Source: Haliscomenobacter sp033763495 (GTDB lineage Bacteria > Bacteroidota > Bacteroidia > Chitinophagales > Saprospiraceae). Taken from it: 64,000 nucleotides of DNA. Made by a program: the position numbers and the translations under genes. The stretch's first letter is position 1. Each line of letters starts with the position of its first letter. Shown here in pieces: positions 25,697 to 34,518 of the stretch. Location: the NCBI RefSeq assembly GCF_033763495.1, contig NZ_JANRKL010000177.1, forward strand, positions 52,059 through 116,058, written 5' to 3'. The notes under the pieces were generated by a model. The model was not told where the DNA came from. It worked only from the letters and a program-made list of their open reading frames with translations, and made no database searches.

Positions 25697-26224
25697 TTAG
25701 TTTACCCCCCAATCCCAACCACGCACACCATCCTCTTCCAGCACCTGTTTGCGGATCAGTTCATCCACGTTGGCTTTGCGGATATTGAGCACTACTCCTT
25801 TGAAGTGTAAGGTTTTGCCTGCCATAGCGTGGTTAAAATCCACCTTGACCAGCTCCTCATCCCAGGACAAAATTCTGCCATTGAACTGTTCCCCTTCTTC
25901 GTCGGTCAACTGGATAAAATTGCCCTCAATCAGGAGGTTTTCCAGGCCACCTTTGTCTTCTTCTTCAAAAACCCCGCGGGGGATGTCCAATACCTGCTCC
26001 AGGTCAAGCTCGCCATAAGCGAGATCTGGTGGGAGGATGAATTCAAAGGCATCCCCTTCTCTCAATCCCCGCAATTGTTCTTCAAATGCGGGCAACAATT
26101 GATCGCCACCGCAAAAAAACTTGAAAGGATAATGGACGTTCATCACCTCCAAAATCTCTCCTTCGGGCCCGCCTTCCCGCAATTCATAACTAAGGGTAAC
26201 AACGTTGTGGTCTTCCACGATCAT
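25697..26224 (-). CDS. FKBP-type peptidyl-prolyl isomerase, SlyD-like
   Basis: 175 residues. MIVEDHNVVTLSYELREGGPEGEILE opens the FKBP fold. The insert-in-flap region follows (PPDLAYGELDLEQVLDIPRGVFEEED), then VDFNHAMAGKTLHFKGVVLNIRKA, the usual SlyD NHPLAGKxLxF strand. The histidine-rich metal-binding tail of SlyD is absent. It should catalyse prolyl isomerisation and act as a folding helper in the cytoplasm. It is the first gene of the operon with the RavA-like ATPase (8 nt spacing), which suggests joint action on client proteins. Confidence 0.9.
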   Translation of the reverse strand: MIVEDHNVVTLSYELREGGPEGEILEVMNVHYPFKFFCGGDQLLPAFEEQLRGLREGDAFEFILPPDLAYGELDLEQVLDIPRGVFEEEDKGGLENLLIEGNFIQLTDEEGEQFNGRILSWDEELVKVDFNHAMAGKTLHFKGVVLNIRKANVDELIRKQVLEEDGVRGWDWGVN

Positions 26225-26446
26225 GGGTAATCAAGTTTGTAATTCAAGGGGCGCCAAGTTCGGCCCCCAGCGTTTGAAGAAAAGATTGTACTTTTATTCA
26301 AGTTCCAGAATAAACTTAAATATACAGGAAAAGTTGAATCAGCGCTTACTTTTGTCAGGCGACCTACACTTGAAGCTTATCTGGCAACCATTGGCGCACA
26401 ATAAGTATTATTTTTAGGTTAAAGCCTTTGCATTAATCCAGGCATC

Positions 26447-29227
26447 ATGAAGCATACTTTACTCCTCTCTTTTTTACTGTTTTGCAGCACTTTGCTCTGC
26501 GCACAACAATTCCCTACCAAAGACCAATGGGAACACCCATTGTTTGGGCGCGTTCCCCGAGTGAACATGCCGGTTCAGAACAACGCTGCTTTGCAGAAGG
26601 AGGAGTTGAATTTGCGCCAAATGGGAAGAGCCCCTCAATTTGCCAAAGCGATTGAGGTGGATTACAATCCGAAAAACAGTGGTGCCTGGGTAGAAACCAG
26701 CCCCGGCACCAGTCGCTGGCGCTTGAGTATACGTTCCTCAAGTGCCTATTCGCTCAATTTGGGCTTCACCAATTTTTACCTTCCCGGCGGAGCGGAATTC
26801 TTTTTGATAAATGGCAAAACCGCAGAAAAAACCGGCCCTTTCCGCAGTGCAGACAATGAAGACCATGCTGAATTTTGGAGCCCCATCATCGAAAGTGAGG
26901 AGATTGTTTTAGAAGTCATTTTACCTACCCGTCAAAAATCGGATCTTGAATTGCAGTTGAGTTACGTGAACCATGATTTTATGAACCTCAGAGGGCTGCG
27001 CGCTTCCGAATGCCATATCGACATCCTGTGCGGGCAAAACAATGGTTATCCTCAAATCGAAAACTTTCGGAATGTAGCCCAGGCTGTGGGTTTAATGAGC
27101 ATCAGAGGCACTTCAATTTGTACTGGATATCTGGTCAACAACGGCAAGGAGGACTGCAAACCTTATTTTGTAACCGCCCGCCACTGTCAAAGCCGCACCT
27201 CCGATGCACCCTCTTTGGTGGTGTACTGGAATTTTCAGAATAGTTTTTGCCGTCAACCCGGCAGCGTTGTCAATGGCTCCACTGGTGATGGAGCATTTAC
27301 CATTTTTAATTCAGGAATGGTTCAACGGGCTACCAACGCCAACTCCGATTTTACCCTTTTGGAACTCGACGATCCAGTCGTACCCGATGCCAATGCTTAT
27401 TTCGCCGGGTGGAATGCAACCATGCAAACACCAAACGATGGGGTGGTCATCATCCATCAGGCGGGTAGCCAGGAAAAACGATTCAGTTACTCTGGCCGTA
27501 GCACCTATCTGGGCAACTGGGGGGCTTCTACCCAGGTAGCCAATGGTTCCCATTTGATCGTTCCTCGGTGGGACATCGGCAGCACTGAAGATGGTTCCTC
27601 AGGGGCGCCTTTGTTCAACTTGAAAGGCCAGGTATTGGGTCAACTACACGGTGGAACCGCCCTTTGTGGCAATACAGGGTACGATTCCTTTGGCAGTTTT
27701 GATGCTTCCTGGGATGCGGGCAACAGCCAGACCAACCGACTGAAAGAATGGCTTGACCCCAATCGTAGTGCACTTGAAGAAATGCCCGGCCGCTGGCAAT
27801 ACCAATGCGGCAACAACATCAACATTGACCAGGAAATCCGCCGGGTTTGTGGCATTGGCAAAGCGACCTGGAACCTCCAGGTGAACAACCCAAATACACT
27901 CTCCGTACGTTTTCGGGTAGTGGATTTGCCGGCAGGCCTGGTTGCCCGATTTGGCAGCAATCCAACTACGGGCACCAAAACCACCCTGGAAATCAGCAAT
28001 GAATCCGTCACCCTTTCCGGCTTTCAAACCATCAAGGTACAGGCTATAATTGGTACAGATACCTTATCCCGCTTCATTTTGCTGGAAGTGGTGCAAACTC
28101 CCGGTCAGGTAAAAGCGCTGGAGCCCCAAAATGGCGACAATCTGGTGCCTTTGCCCATCCAATTGCGTTGGCACAAAGCAAATTTTGTACAACGGTATTC
28201 GGTGCTTTTGGCCACTGATGCTGGATTTAAAAACATCGTTGGGCGCTACAATACCTTTGATACCACTTATCAAATTGAAAGACTGGACTTAAAAGGGACT
28301 TTTTATTGGAAGGTTTGGGGCACCAATGTTTGTGACACCAGCCAGTTTGCCAATACCTATCAGGAATTTACCATCGCCCCCAGCATTCGGGCATCGGTTT
28401 TGCCCGACTTCCAGGCCAGATGCCAGGCGGACTCACTCGTTTTTTCCCTCAAAGCAGCAGATGGGTACCAGGGCCAGGCCGTTTTGAGCTACCGGCTCTC
28501 CCCTCGCCTGCCCTTGTCATTGAGCTTTAGCGAGGACCCGGCCAAAATCAATGCAGGCATTTTTTTCCAGGCCAAGGCAAAAAATTTGCGGCAACTTTTA
28601 CCGGGCACTTATGAGCTCACTTTTTACACCAGCCAGAATAAACTTCGAGATAGTGTCAAGGTCAATTTTGAAATTTCCGCCGCTCCTTCCATTCCGGTTC
28701 TCAACACGCCTGCGGCTTCGGCAATCACCCTGGATCAGCGCCCACGTCTGTCCTGGAGCAGCACGGGGTCCAATTTGCGGTACGAGTTGGAGGTAGCTTC
28801 TGATTCTCTTTTCAAGTTCCCCATTTGGGTGGCGAATTTGGAAGTAACGGAATACCAACGGGCTCAGGATTTGGCACCTGGTCGTTATTTCTGGCGCGTG
28901 AAAGCGATCAATTTGTGTGCTACCCTTTTTTCTCCGGTGCGGGCATTCACCGTTTTTCAAAGCAATTTGCAAAAAATCAACGACCTGGATGTTGGACTGG
29001 AACCAGTACCCAGCACGGGCAAAGTCAACATCCATGTATCCACCCCTATCGATGGGGCCAGCATGGAGCTGTACAATATGAGTGGCCAGCTCCTGGAAAC
29101 ATTTGTTCCCGGGCAGGTATTCCAGGATTGGAGCCTGGATCTGGCGCGTTACCCCGCAGGAATGTACGTGATTCGACTCAAACATCGGCAATCATCGGTA
29201 GGCCTGCGGCTGATATTGCAGCGCTAA
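26447..29227 (+). CDS. Secreted trypsin-like (lysyl endopeptidase-type) protease with T9SS type A sorting domain
   Basis: 926 residues. Signal peptide 1-20 and a propeptide-like region to about 185. The S1 protease domain has His246 in FVTARHC, Asp301 in NANSDFTLLEL and Ser385 in EDGSSGAPLF; the many cysteines and these contexts match the Achromobacter lysyl endopeptidase type. Two beta-sandwich domains follow (about 540-640 and 760-850, the latter with LRYELEVASDSLFKFPIW and GRYFWRVKAIN, fibronectin III-like). The last 80 residues are a T9SS type A sorting signal (VPSTGKVNIHVS, ELYNMSGQLLET, YPAGMYVIRL). The protein is exported through the outer membrane and probably anchored at the surface. 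Confidence 0.92.
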   Translation: MKHTLLLSFLLFCSTLLCAQQFPTKDQWEHPLFGRVPRVNMPVQNNAALQKEELNLRQMGRAPQFAKAIEVDYNPKNSGAWVETSPGTSRWRLSIRSSSAYSLNLGFTNFYLPGGAEFFLINGKTAEKTGPFRSADNEDHAEFWSPIIESEEIVLEVILPTRQKSDLELQLSYVNHDFMNLRGLRASECHIDILCGQNNGYPQIENFRNVAQAVGLMSIRGTSICTGYLVNNGKEDCKPYFVTARHCQSRTSDAPSLVVYWNFQNSFCRQPGSVVNGSTGDGAFTIFNSGMVQRATNANSDFTLLELDDPVVPDANAYFAGWNATMQTPNDGVVIIHQAGSQEKRFSYSGRSTYLGNWGASTQVANGSHLIVPRWDIGSTEDGSSGAPLFNLKGQVLGQLHGGTALCGNTGYDSFGSFDASWDAGNSQTNRLKEWLDPNRSALEEMPGRWQYQCGNNINIDQEIRRVCGIGKATWNLQVNNPNTLSVRFRVVDLPAGLVARFGSNPTTGTKTTLEISNESVTLSGFQTIKVQAIIGTDTLSRFILLEVVQTPGQVKALEPQNGDNLVPLPIQLRWHKANFVQRYSVLLATDAGFKNIVGRYNTFDTTYQIERLDLKGTFYWKVWGTNVCDTSQFANTYQEFTIAPSIRASVLPDFQARCQADSLVFSLKAADGYQGQAVLSYRLSPRLPLSLSFSEDPAKINAGIFFQAKAKNLRQLLPGTYELTFYTSQNKLRDSVKVNFEISAAPSIPVLNTPAASAITLDQRPRLSWSSTGSNLRYELEVASDSLFKFPIWVANLEVTEYQRAQDLAPGRYFWRVKAINLCATLFSPVRAFTVFQSNLQKINDLDVGLEPVPSTGKVNIHVSTPIDGASMELYNMSGQLLETFVPGQVFQDWSLDLARYPAGMYVIRLKHRQSSVGLRLILQR

Positions 29228-29253
29228 ATTTGGAGTAAAATGATGGATTAAGA

Positions 29254-29862
29254 TTAAGTTTTTGGCATTGCCTTTAAGTACAACTGTGCATAACGCGCAA
29301 TGTACTTCCCAATTACATCAAATTCCAGATTCACCAAATCTCCTTCTTTGATCGACTGAAAGGTAGTATGCTCATAAGTATAAGGAATGATCGATACCGA
29401 AAATAGATCATCCACCGGGCTCACTACCGTCAAACTCACGCCGTTAATGCAGATTGACCCTTTGTCTACCAGCAAATGCTCTTCAGTGGGTGTATAGCGG
29501 AAATGAAAATTCCAACTCCCATCCCGGTCGTCCACTTTGGTACACATACCCGTGCCATCTACGTGGCCTTGCACAATGTGCCCATCCAGGCGACCATTGG
29601 ACATCATTGCCCGTTCCAGATTGACCAGGCTGCCCACTTGCCATTGCCCCAGGTTGCTGCGTTTTAAGGTCTCTTCGATGGCCGTGACAGTGTGGATGTG
29701 GTCTTCGATGGCAACCACGGTGAGGCAGACCCCGTTGTGCGACACACTTTGATCAATTTTGAGCTCGGAAGAAATGCTGGAGGCAATGCTGAAATGTACA
29801 TTGCTGCCTTCCTGACGGATTAGTTTGACTTCGCCCAATGATTCGATGATGCCTGTGAACAT
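29254..29862 (-). CDS. ribE: Riboflavin synthase alpha chain
   Basis: 202 residues from the ATG at 29862 (MFTGIIESLGEV, the invariant start of the family); upstream in-frame codons to 29976 are not conserved. Two lumazine-binding repeats are visible: HNGVCLTVVAIEDH with GHIVQGHVDGTG in the first half, and INGVSLTVVSPVDD in the second. The enzyme dismutates two 6,7-dimethyl-8-ribityllumazine molecules to riboflavin. A possible -7 box (TATGTTTG on the minus strand, 29888-29881) lies just upstream. No other rib gene and no FMN riboswitch is seen here. Confidence 0.95.
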   Translation of the reverse strand: MFTGIIESLGEVKLIRQEGSNVHFSIASSISSELKIDQSVSHNGVCLTVVAIEDHIHTVTAIEETLKRSNLGQWQVGSLVNLERAMMSNGRLDGHIVQGHVDGTGMCTKVDDRDGSWNFHFRYTPTEEHLLVDKGSICINGVSLTVVSPVDDLFSVSIIPYTYEHTTFQSIKEGDLVNLEFDVIGKYIARYAQLYLKAMPKT

Positions 29863-29984
29863 ACGGATTGAATTTGTGTGCAAACATAAACAAGCTTGAG
29901 GGAGAAAAGATGCGGGGTGACAACAAAATTGGGGCAACGCAAAAAAGGTAGTTCGTTTGTGAGAAAAACCAAACAATATGATAT

Positions 29985-29992
29985 TACTTTTG
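29985..29992 (+). promoter_or_regulatory. Possible -7 element upstream of the 30078 gene
   Basis: TACTTTTG matches TAnnTTTG. A TTTG at 29956-29959 is 25 nt upstream, a longer spacer than the usual 19 or so. Implied transcript start is near 30000, 80 nt before the ATG. Confidence 0.4.
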
Positions 29993-30077
29993 GTGTAATA
30001 AGAAATAAACCTTGGTTCGGTATAACAACTCGGCGTTTTATAAATACCCTACCTTGAACCTTAAATTGGTATCACTT

Positions 30078-30650
30078 ATGAAGCCCTTTTTCAAGTACAC
30101 TCTCCTCTTCACGCTGTTGCTTTGTACTTTCAACTCCAACGCCCAGAGCCCCGTTGATGCAGCATTGATAGACCAGGCCAGAATCATGAATTTTGTGGAT
30201 TGGTACCGAAATGCCACCAATGGAACTTACGGGAGCAGCAACCCTGGGAAAATTGTTCCTGATGCCTTCTTTAACGACATTCCTTTTTATGCTGTCGATA
30301 ATTACGCCTCTTTTCAGGGTACTTACCACGGTAAAACCTGGAACCGTACTTCCAATAAATTTGGAGATTCTTGGCTTACCCTTGGCAATATCGATTACAA
30401 CAATGGCACCATTTGCCTAAAAGCCGGATGGTCAAACGGATTGGTTGGATCGGTACACCTCGAAGCTAATCTGAGTCAATCCAATATCTTTACAGGAGAA
30501 GGCCAATTGTACTTCAACAACCAGGCGATGTACGACATCCACTTGTTTGTTTTTATGCTCAACAATCGCAGCATGAAAGGGGTGTGTATCTTATTTCCAC
30601 TGAATGATCAGGGTTATGGCCAGTGCTCTACGTTTGTGCTGGGAAAGTAG
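30078..30650 (+). CDS. Small secreted protein of unknown function
   Basis: 190 residues from the ATG at 30078, chosen because it opens a typical signal peptide (KPFFKYTLLFTLLLCTFNSNAQ). The mature part is rich in aromatic and Asn/Gly residues (NFVDWYRNATNGTYGSSNPGK, NYASFQGTYHGKTWNRTS, LTLGNIDYNNGT) and looks beta-structured. No cysteine pair, catalytic motif or T9SS tail is present. I do not recognise the family. It stands alone; the next gene starts 92 nt downstream. Confidence 0.75.
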   Translation: MKPFFKYTLLFTLLLCTFNSNAQSPVDAALIDQARIMNFVDWYRNATNGTYGSSNPGKIVPDAFFNDIPFYAVDNYASFQGTYHGKTWNRTSNKFGDSWLTLGNIDYNNGTICLKAGWSNGLVGSVHLEANLSQSNIFTGEGQLYFNNQAMYDIHLFVFMLNNRSMKGVCILFPLNDQGYGQCSTFVLGK

Positions 30651-30742
30651 ATTTCAAATTTGTTGTTAGGAAGACTTGTTGGAACGGGACTTTCAGCTAT
30701 GCTTGAACAAACTTTTAGACGCTTGTGTAAACCTGGATTAAG

Positions 30743-33409
30743 ATGAAAAAGATCCACTTCTATGTTTTGTGTGTACTTGCATCTATGCTCATCAACTGCA
30801 AAACAGGCAATAAAGCCACTCGCCTTTCTGCAAACGGCCTGGCAGCTATTGAAAAAAACCTGGATCACGCAGGCTTTATCCGCGATTTTGACAATAAAGC
30901 ATTGGCTCGGGGCGAGAGAATTTACAATGCCAACTGCATCAACTGTCATGGAGACGAAGAAAACGAAGGCTCCATTCCGATGTCCTTAAAGTTTTGGTCC
31001 GAGCCATTCAAAGCAGGCAACGATGCCTATGCCATGTACAGAACCATCACGCAAGGCTATGGTGCCATGCCCCCACAAGTGACGCTCAGCCCCCAGGAAA
31101 AATATGACGTCATCCACTACATCCAAACCAAATTGGTAGCCAAAAACAAAACCTCACCTCTTACACCAGTAACCCCCGAATACCTTGCTGCGCTACCCAA
31201 AGGCAGTTCAAGAGGGCCAGCCCTTAAACCTTACCAGCCCTGGGCAGACATGGATTATGGGAACTTCCTGATCAATACTTACGAATTGGCCGACGAAAAA
31301 ACAGGCATTCCCCGCTATCACTCTCCCGGGCCATCCCCTTTTAAAGACGAGGACTACTCGAAAAACAATTTTGCGTACAAAGGTATTGCCGTACGTTTGG
31401 ACCAGGGAGCAGGCGGGGTTTCCAAAGGCAAAGCCTGGATGGTTTTTGACCACGACCTCATGCGAGTCGCGGGGGCATACACCGGTGAGGGTTTTATCGA
31501 TTGGAACGCCATTTTGCTCAACGACAAGCACGAAACGTATCCTCGAACCATCGGCAAACTACACTTTGAAACGCCCGTAGCCCCAGGTTGGGCAAATCCA
31601 AGCACTGGGCAATTTGAGGACCCGCGCTTCGTGGCCCGTGATGGAAGAAAATTTGGGCCACTGCCTAAATCCTGGGCCAATTACAAAGGCCTTTATCATT
31701 TTGAAGACCAGATCATCCTTTCCTATACCGTTGGTGAATCGGCTATTTTGGAAAAATTCGGCTTTGTCACCCCGGCCATTTTTACCCGGACCCTGAATGT
31801 TTCCCCCTCCAATGCTATTTTAAAAATGCGGGTGGCCAATTTACCCGCCAAAGTAAGCGTGACGGGCAAAGGAGCTACCCTGGTGGAAGAAAACGGGCAG
31901 GTTTTCGTAAAAATCGATGCCAAAAGTTCAGTAAAAGTTTGTGTGATGATTGGCGATAAGGATACCGACTTTTCTAAACACAACCTGGCTGAGCCCGAGT
32001 CCTTAAGCAAATACACCACGGGAAAAGGCCGTGCTCATTATCCTGAAACCATTAAAACCTTTGCGACCAAGGGGAAAGAAGATGGCCCATTTGCCGTAGA
32101 TCAATTGCCCCTGCCTTTCGACAATCCCTGGGCGTGTCGCATGAAATTGAGCGGGATTGATTTTTTCAAAGATGCCAATACCGCCGCTGCCTGCGCTACC
32201 GATGGCGACGTTTGGTTGATCAAGGGGCTGTTGGACCCCAAAGGAGTTTTGACCTGGCAACGCATAGGTTCGGGCTTGTTTCAACCTCTGGGCATTAAAA
32301 TAGTGGCTGAAAAAATATACGTCACTTGCCGGGATCAACTGGTGCTGTTGCGGGATTTGAACGGCGACAGGGAAACCGACTTTTATGAAAGCTTCAACCA
32401 CGATCACCAGGTTAGTGATCATTTTCATGAATTTGCGATGGGCCTGCAGACCGACCAGGAAGGCAATTTTTATTATGCCAAAAGTGGCCGACACGCCCGG
32501 GAGGCGCTCATCCCACAACATGGTACTTTGCTAAAAGTGAGTGCAGACGGCTCCAAAACAGACATCATCGCCACGGGTTTTAGAGCCGCCAATGGAGTTT
32601 GTATCAATCCCGATGGTAGCTTTATCGTAACCGACCAGCAGGGCTATTGGAACCCCATGAACCGCATCAACTGGGTCAAAGGGGTAGGGAAATTTTACGG
32701 CAATATGTGGGGCTACAACCCGCCCAAAGATTCGTCCAGGGCAGCCATGGAGCAGCCGTTGGTGTGGGTCGATATGAACTACGACCGCTCGCCCTCCGAA
32801 ATGGTGTGGGTAGACAGCAAAAAGTGGGGTGCCTTGAATGGTGGCCTGCTGAGCCTTTCTTACGGCTATGGCAAAATTCAGTATGTATTAAAAGAAACGG
32901 TGAACGGCCAGGAACAAGGGGCCGTGATAGATTTGCCGGGGATTAAATTCCTCACGGGCGTCATGCGGGGCAGGTTTAATCCAGTTGATGGCCACCTGTA
33001 CGCTTGTGGAATGTCGGCTTGGGGCACCAACCAAATGATGCGCGGCGGCGGTTTGTACCGGGTGCGCTATACGGGCAAAACCCTCCCGATTCCAGTTAAA
33101 ATGCAGGTATTGGAAGGGAGTATAGTGCTGAACTTTGATACCCAATTGGACCCTGCTTCTACCGCTGATTTGACAAATTTCGAGGTCAAAACCTGGCAAT
33201 TGTTGAGGAGTAAAAAATATGGCTCGGAACGATTGGACCAAAAAGTGCTGGAAGTAAGTAAAGCTCAAGTCGAGGGCAACACTTTGAAATTGAGCATTAA
33301 AAACCTGGAAAAAGTGGACGTAATCACCATCGGTTACAATATCAAAAACACCAAAGGAGAACCATTAAAAGGCTCGATACAAGGCACCATTCATCAACTT
33401 GGGAAATAG
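30743..33409 (+). CDS. Cytochrome c lipoprotein with DUF6797-like and propeller-like domains
   Basis: 888 residues. Lipoprotein signal with lipidated Cys19 (VLASMLINC). Class I cytochrome c domain about 50-140: haem motif CINCH at 65-69 and an axial Met candidate in QGYGAMPPQV. A large middle region (about 150-410, PRYHSPGPSPFKDEDYSKNNFAYKGI, KAWMVFDHDLMRVAGAY) fits DUF6797. Next comes a glucose/sorbosone-dehydrogenase-like propeller (about 440-770: DVWLIKGLLDP, ANGVCINPDGSFIVTDQQGYWNPMNRINW). It ends in a small beta domain. Related planctomycete and Bacteroidota proteins are linked to periplasmic carbohydrate or alcohol oxidation; here electrons would leave via the haem. No partner dehydrogenase is adjacent. 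Confidence 0.85.
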   Translation: MKKIHFYVLCVLASMLINCKTGNKATRLSANGLAAIEKNLDHAGFIRDFDNKALARGERIYNANCINCHGDEENEGSIPMSLKFWSEPFKAGNDAYAMYRTITQGYGAMPPQVTLSPQEKYDVIHYIQTKLVAKNKTSPLTPVTPEYLAALPKGSSRGPALKPYQPWADMDYGNFLINTYELADEKTGIPRYHSPGPSPFKDEDYSKNNFAYKGIAVRLDQGAGGVSKGKAWMVFDHDLMRVAGAYTGEGFIDWNAILLNDKHETYPRTIGKLHFETPVAPGWANPSTGQFEDPRFVARDGRKFGPLPKSWANYKGLYHFEDQIILSYTVGESAILEKFGFVTPAIFTRTLNVSPSNAILKMRVANLPAKVSVTGKGATLVEENGQVFVKIDAKSSVKVCVMIGDKDTDFSKHNLAEPESLSKYTTGKGRAHYPETIKTFATKGKEDGPFAVDQLPLPFDNPWACRMKLSGIDFFKDANTAAACATDGDVWLIKGLLDPKGVLTWQRIGSGLFQPLGIKIVAEKIYVTCRDQLVLLRDLNGDRETDFYESFNHDHQVSDHFHEFAMGLQTDQEGNFYYAKSGRHAREALIPQHGTLLKVSADGSKTDIIATGFRAANGVCINPDGSFIVTDQQGYWNPMNRINWVKGVGKFYGNMWGYNPPKDSSRAAMEQPLVWVDMNYDRSPSEMVWVDSKKWGALNGGLLSLSYGYGKIQYVLKETVNGQEQGAVIDLPGIKFLTGVMRGRFNPVDGHLYACGMSAWGTNQMMRGGGLYRVRYTGKTLPIPVKMQVLEGSIVLNFDTQLDPASTADLTNFEVKTWQLLRSKKYGSERLDQKVLEVSKAQVEGNTLKLSIKNLEKVDVITIGYNIKNTKGEPLKGSIQGTIHQLGK

Positions 33410-33438
33410 AATGGTACTAAAATAAAAGGAGAAAAAAA

Positions 33439-33505
33439 CTCCCCTGCGGTGAAGAGGAATAGGGAGAAGCTACAGAAATGTTCTATTGTAGCACCGCAGG
33501 GGGAG
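33439..33505. repeat. Composite palindrome (CTCCCCTGCGGTG / CACCGCAGGGGGAG)
   Basis: Outer arms at 33439-33451 and 33492-33505 differ by one extra G. Inner arms GCTACA (33469-33474) and TGTAGC (33487-33492) abut the right outer arm, while on the left 17 nt intervene. It looks like a once-perfect hairpin into which a short insert came. Located 30 nt after the cytochrome gene, it may act as a terminator. The remaining 280 nt to 33786 show nothing further that I can name. Confidence 0.6.
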
Positions 33506-33786
33506 GTGGGAAAGGTGTTTGGTTTTACAAACAGTCAAACGGTTAATGGGAATACATGTAGGGATCAGTGGTGTTTAATGTAAATAAGCTCGATTAACTG
33601 GTGATTTAGCGTTACCTGCACTGGAGCTCAGGTTTTACTGGGTTTGAGATTTAGGTGTTGTCAACTTTTTTGACTTTTCAAAATTACTCCATCCCAAAAC
33701 AGGAAACCACAAAAAAAGACAACTGCAAGCGTTCAGGTAACAGATGAAGTGCTTTTAAAAACACAATGTATTTACGTAAAACTTTG

Positions 33787-34518
33787 TTAAGCGGTATAGG
33801 CATCCAGCCAAATCAAAAAATCGCGCAACCGCTGCTGTGCCACGGGCACTTTAGCTCCGGTACTCAACACGATACAGGACTCCCGATTGTCGTATTGACG
33901 GATGTATTTGTAATTGACCAGATAACCATTGTGGACCCGGAAAAAGCCTTTCCCGGCCAGAGAGCGTTCAAAAATACCCAGGTTTCTACCCGCACCCACG
34001 GGTTGATTGTCGGCCATGTAAAAACGGGTAATCGGGCCATCCGCCTTCAAATAGCAGATGTCGTCGATTTTTAACAGATCAAAACCCGACTGGCTGGATA
34101 TGCGGATAAAAGTGGGCGCTTTTTTGTTCAATTCAGCAATCTGCCCTTCTAGGTTGTGGGTCATGTATTTCTCCACAGCCTGCCGCAAACGATCGGATTC
34201 CACCGGTTTGATCAAATAATCCACCGCATCCACCTCAAAAGCCTGGGCCCCAAACTGCGGATAGGCTGTGACAAAAATTATCGCGGGAGCAAAACCTTCT
34301 TCCTTGAGGCTTTTGGCCAAATCCACCCCTTTGATTTCCGGCATTTCAATGTCGAGAAAAACCAGATCGGGGCGCAGTTCCAAAATGCCCGCTTTGGCCT
34401 CTACTGCTGATTGGTATTGTTTGATGACTACCACATCCGGGCAGTAATTGCTCAGGTCGCGCTCCAAAACTTCCAGCGCATCTTTTTCGTCATCAACCAA
34501 TATGGTTTTGATCATCAT
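33787..34518 (-). CDS. LytTR-family response regulator (pair 3)
   Basis: 243-244 residues; ATG at 34518 or the next codon at 34515 (MIKTILVDDEKDALEVL). Receiver: Asp8/Asp9, phosphoacceptor Asp55 in LVFLDIEMPEIKGVDLA, Thr in FVTAYPQ, Lys in YLIKPVE. The LytTR domain covers about residues 140-244 (ICYLKADGPITRFYM, FFRVHNGYLVNYKYIRQY). The start overlaps the kinase gene by 26 nt, so the two are translationally coupled. Confidence 0.93.
   Translation of the reverse strand: MMIKTILVDDEKDALEVLERDLSNYCPDVVVIKQYQSAVEAKAGILELRPDLVFLDIEMPEIKGVDLAKSLKEEGFAPAIIFVTAYPQFGAQAFEVDAVDYLIKPVESDRLRQAVEKYMTHNLEGQIAELNKKAPTFIRISSQSGFDLLKIDDICYLKADGPITRFYMADNQPVGAGRNLGIFERSLAGKGFFRVHNGYLVNYKYIRQYDNRESCIVLSTGAKVPVAQQRLRDFLIWLDAYTA

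Noticed and set aside
29863..29976. FMN riboswitch or longer reading frame upstream of riboflavin synthase
   Set aside because: No conserved RFN-element pattern is visible and the protein family always starts at MFTGII.
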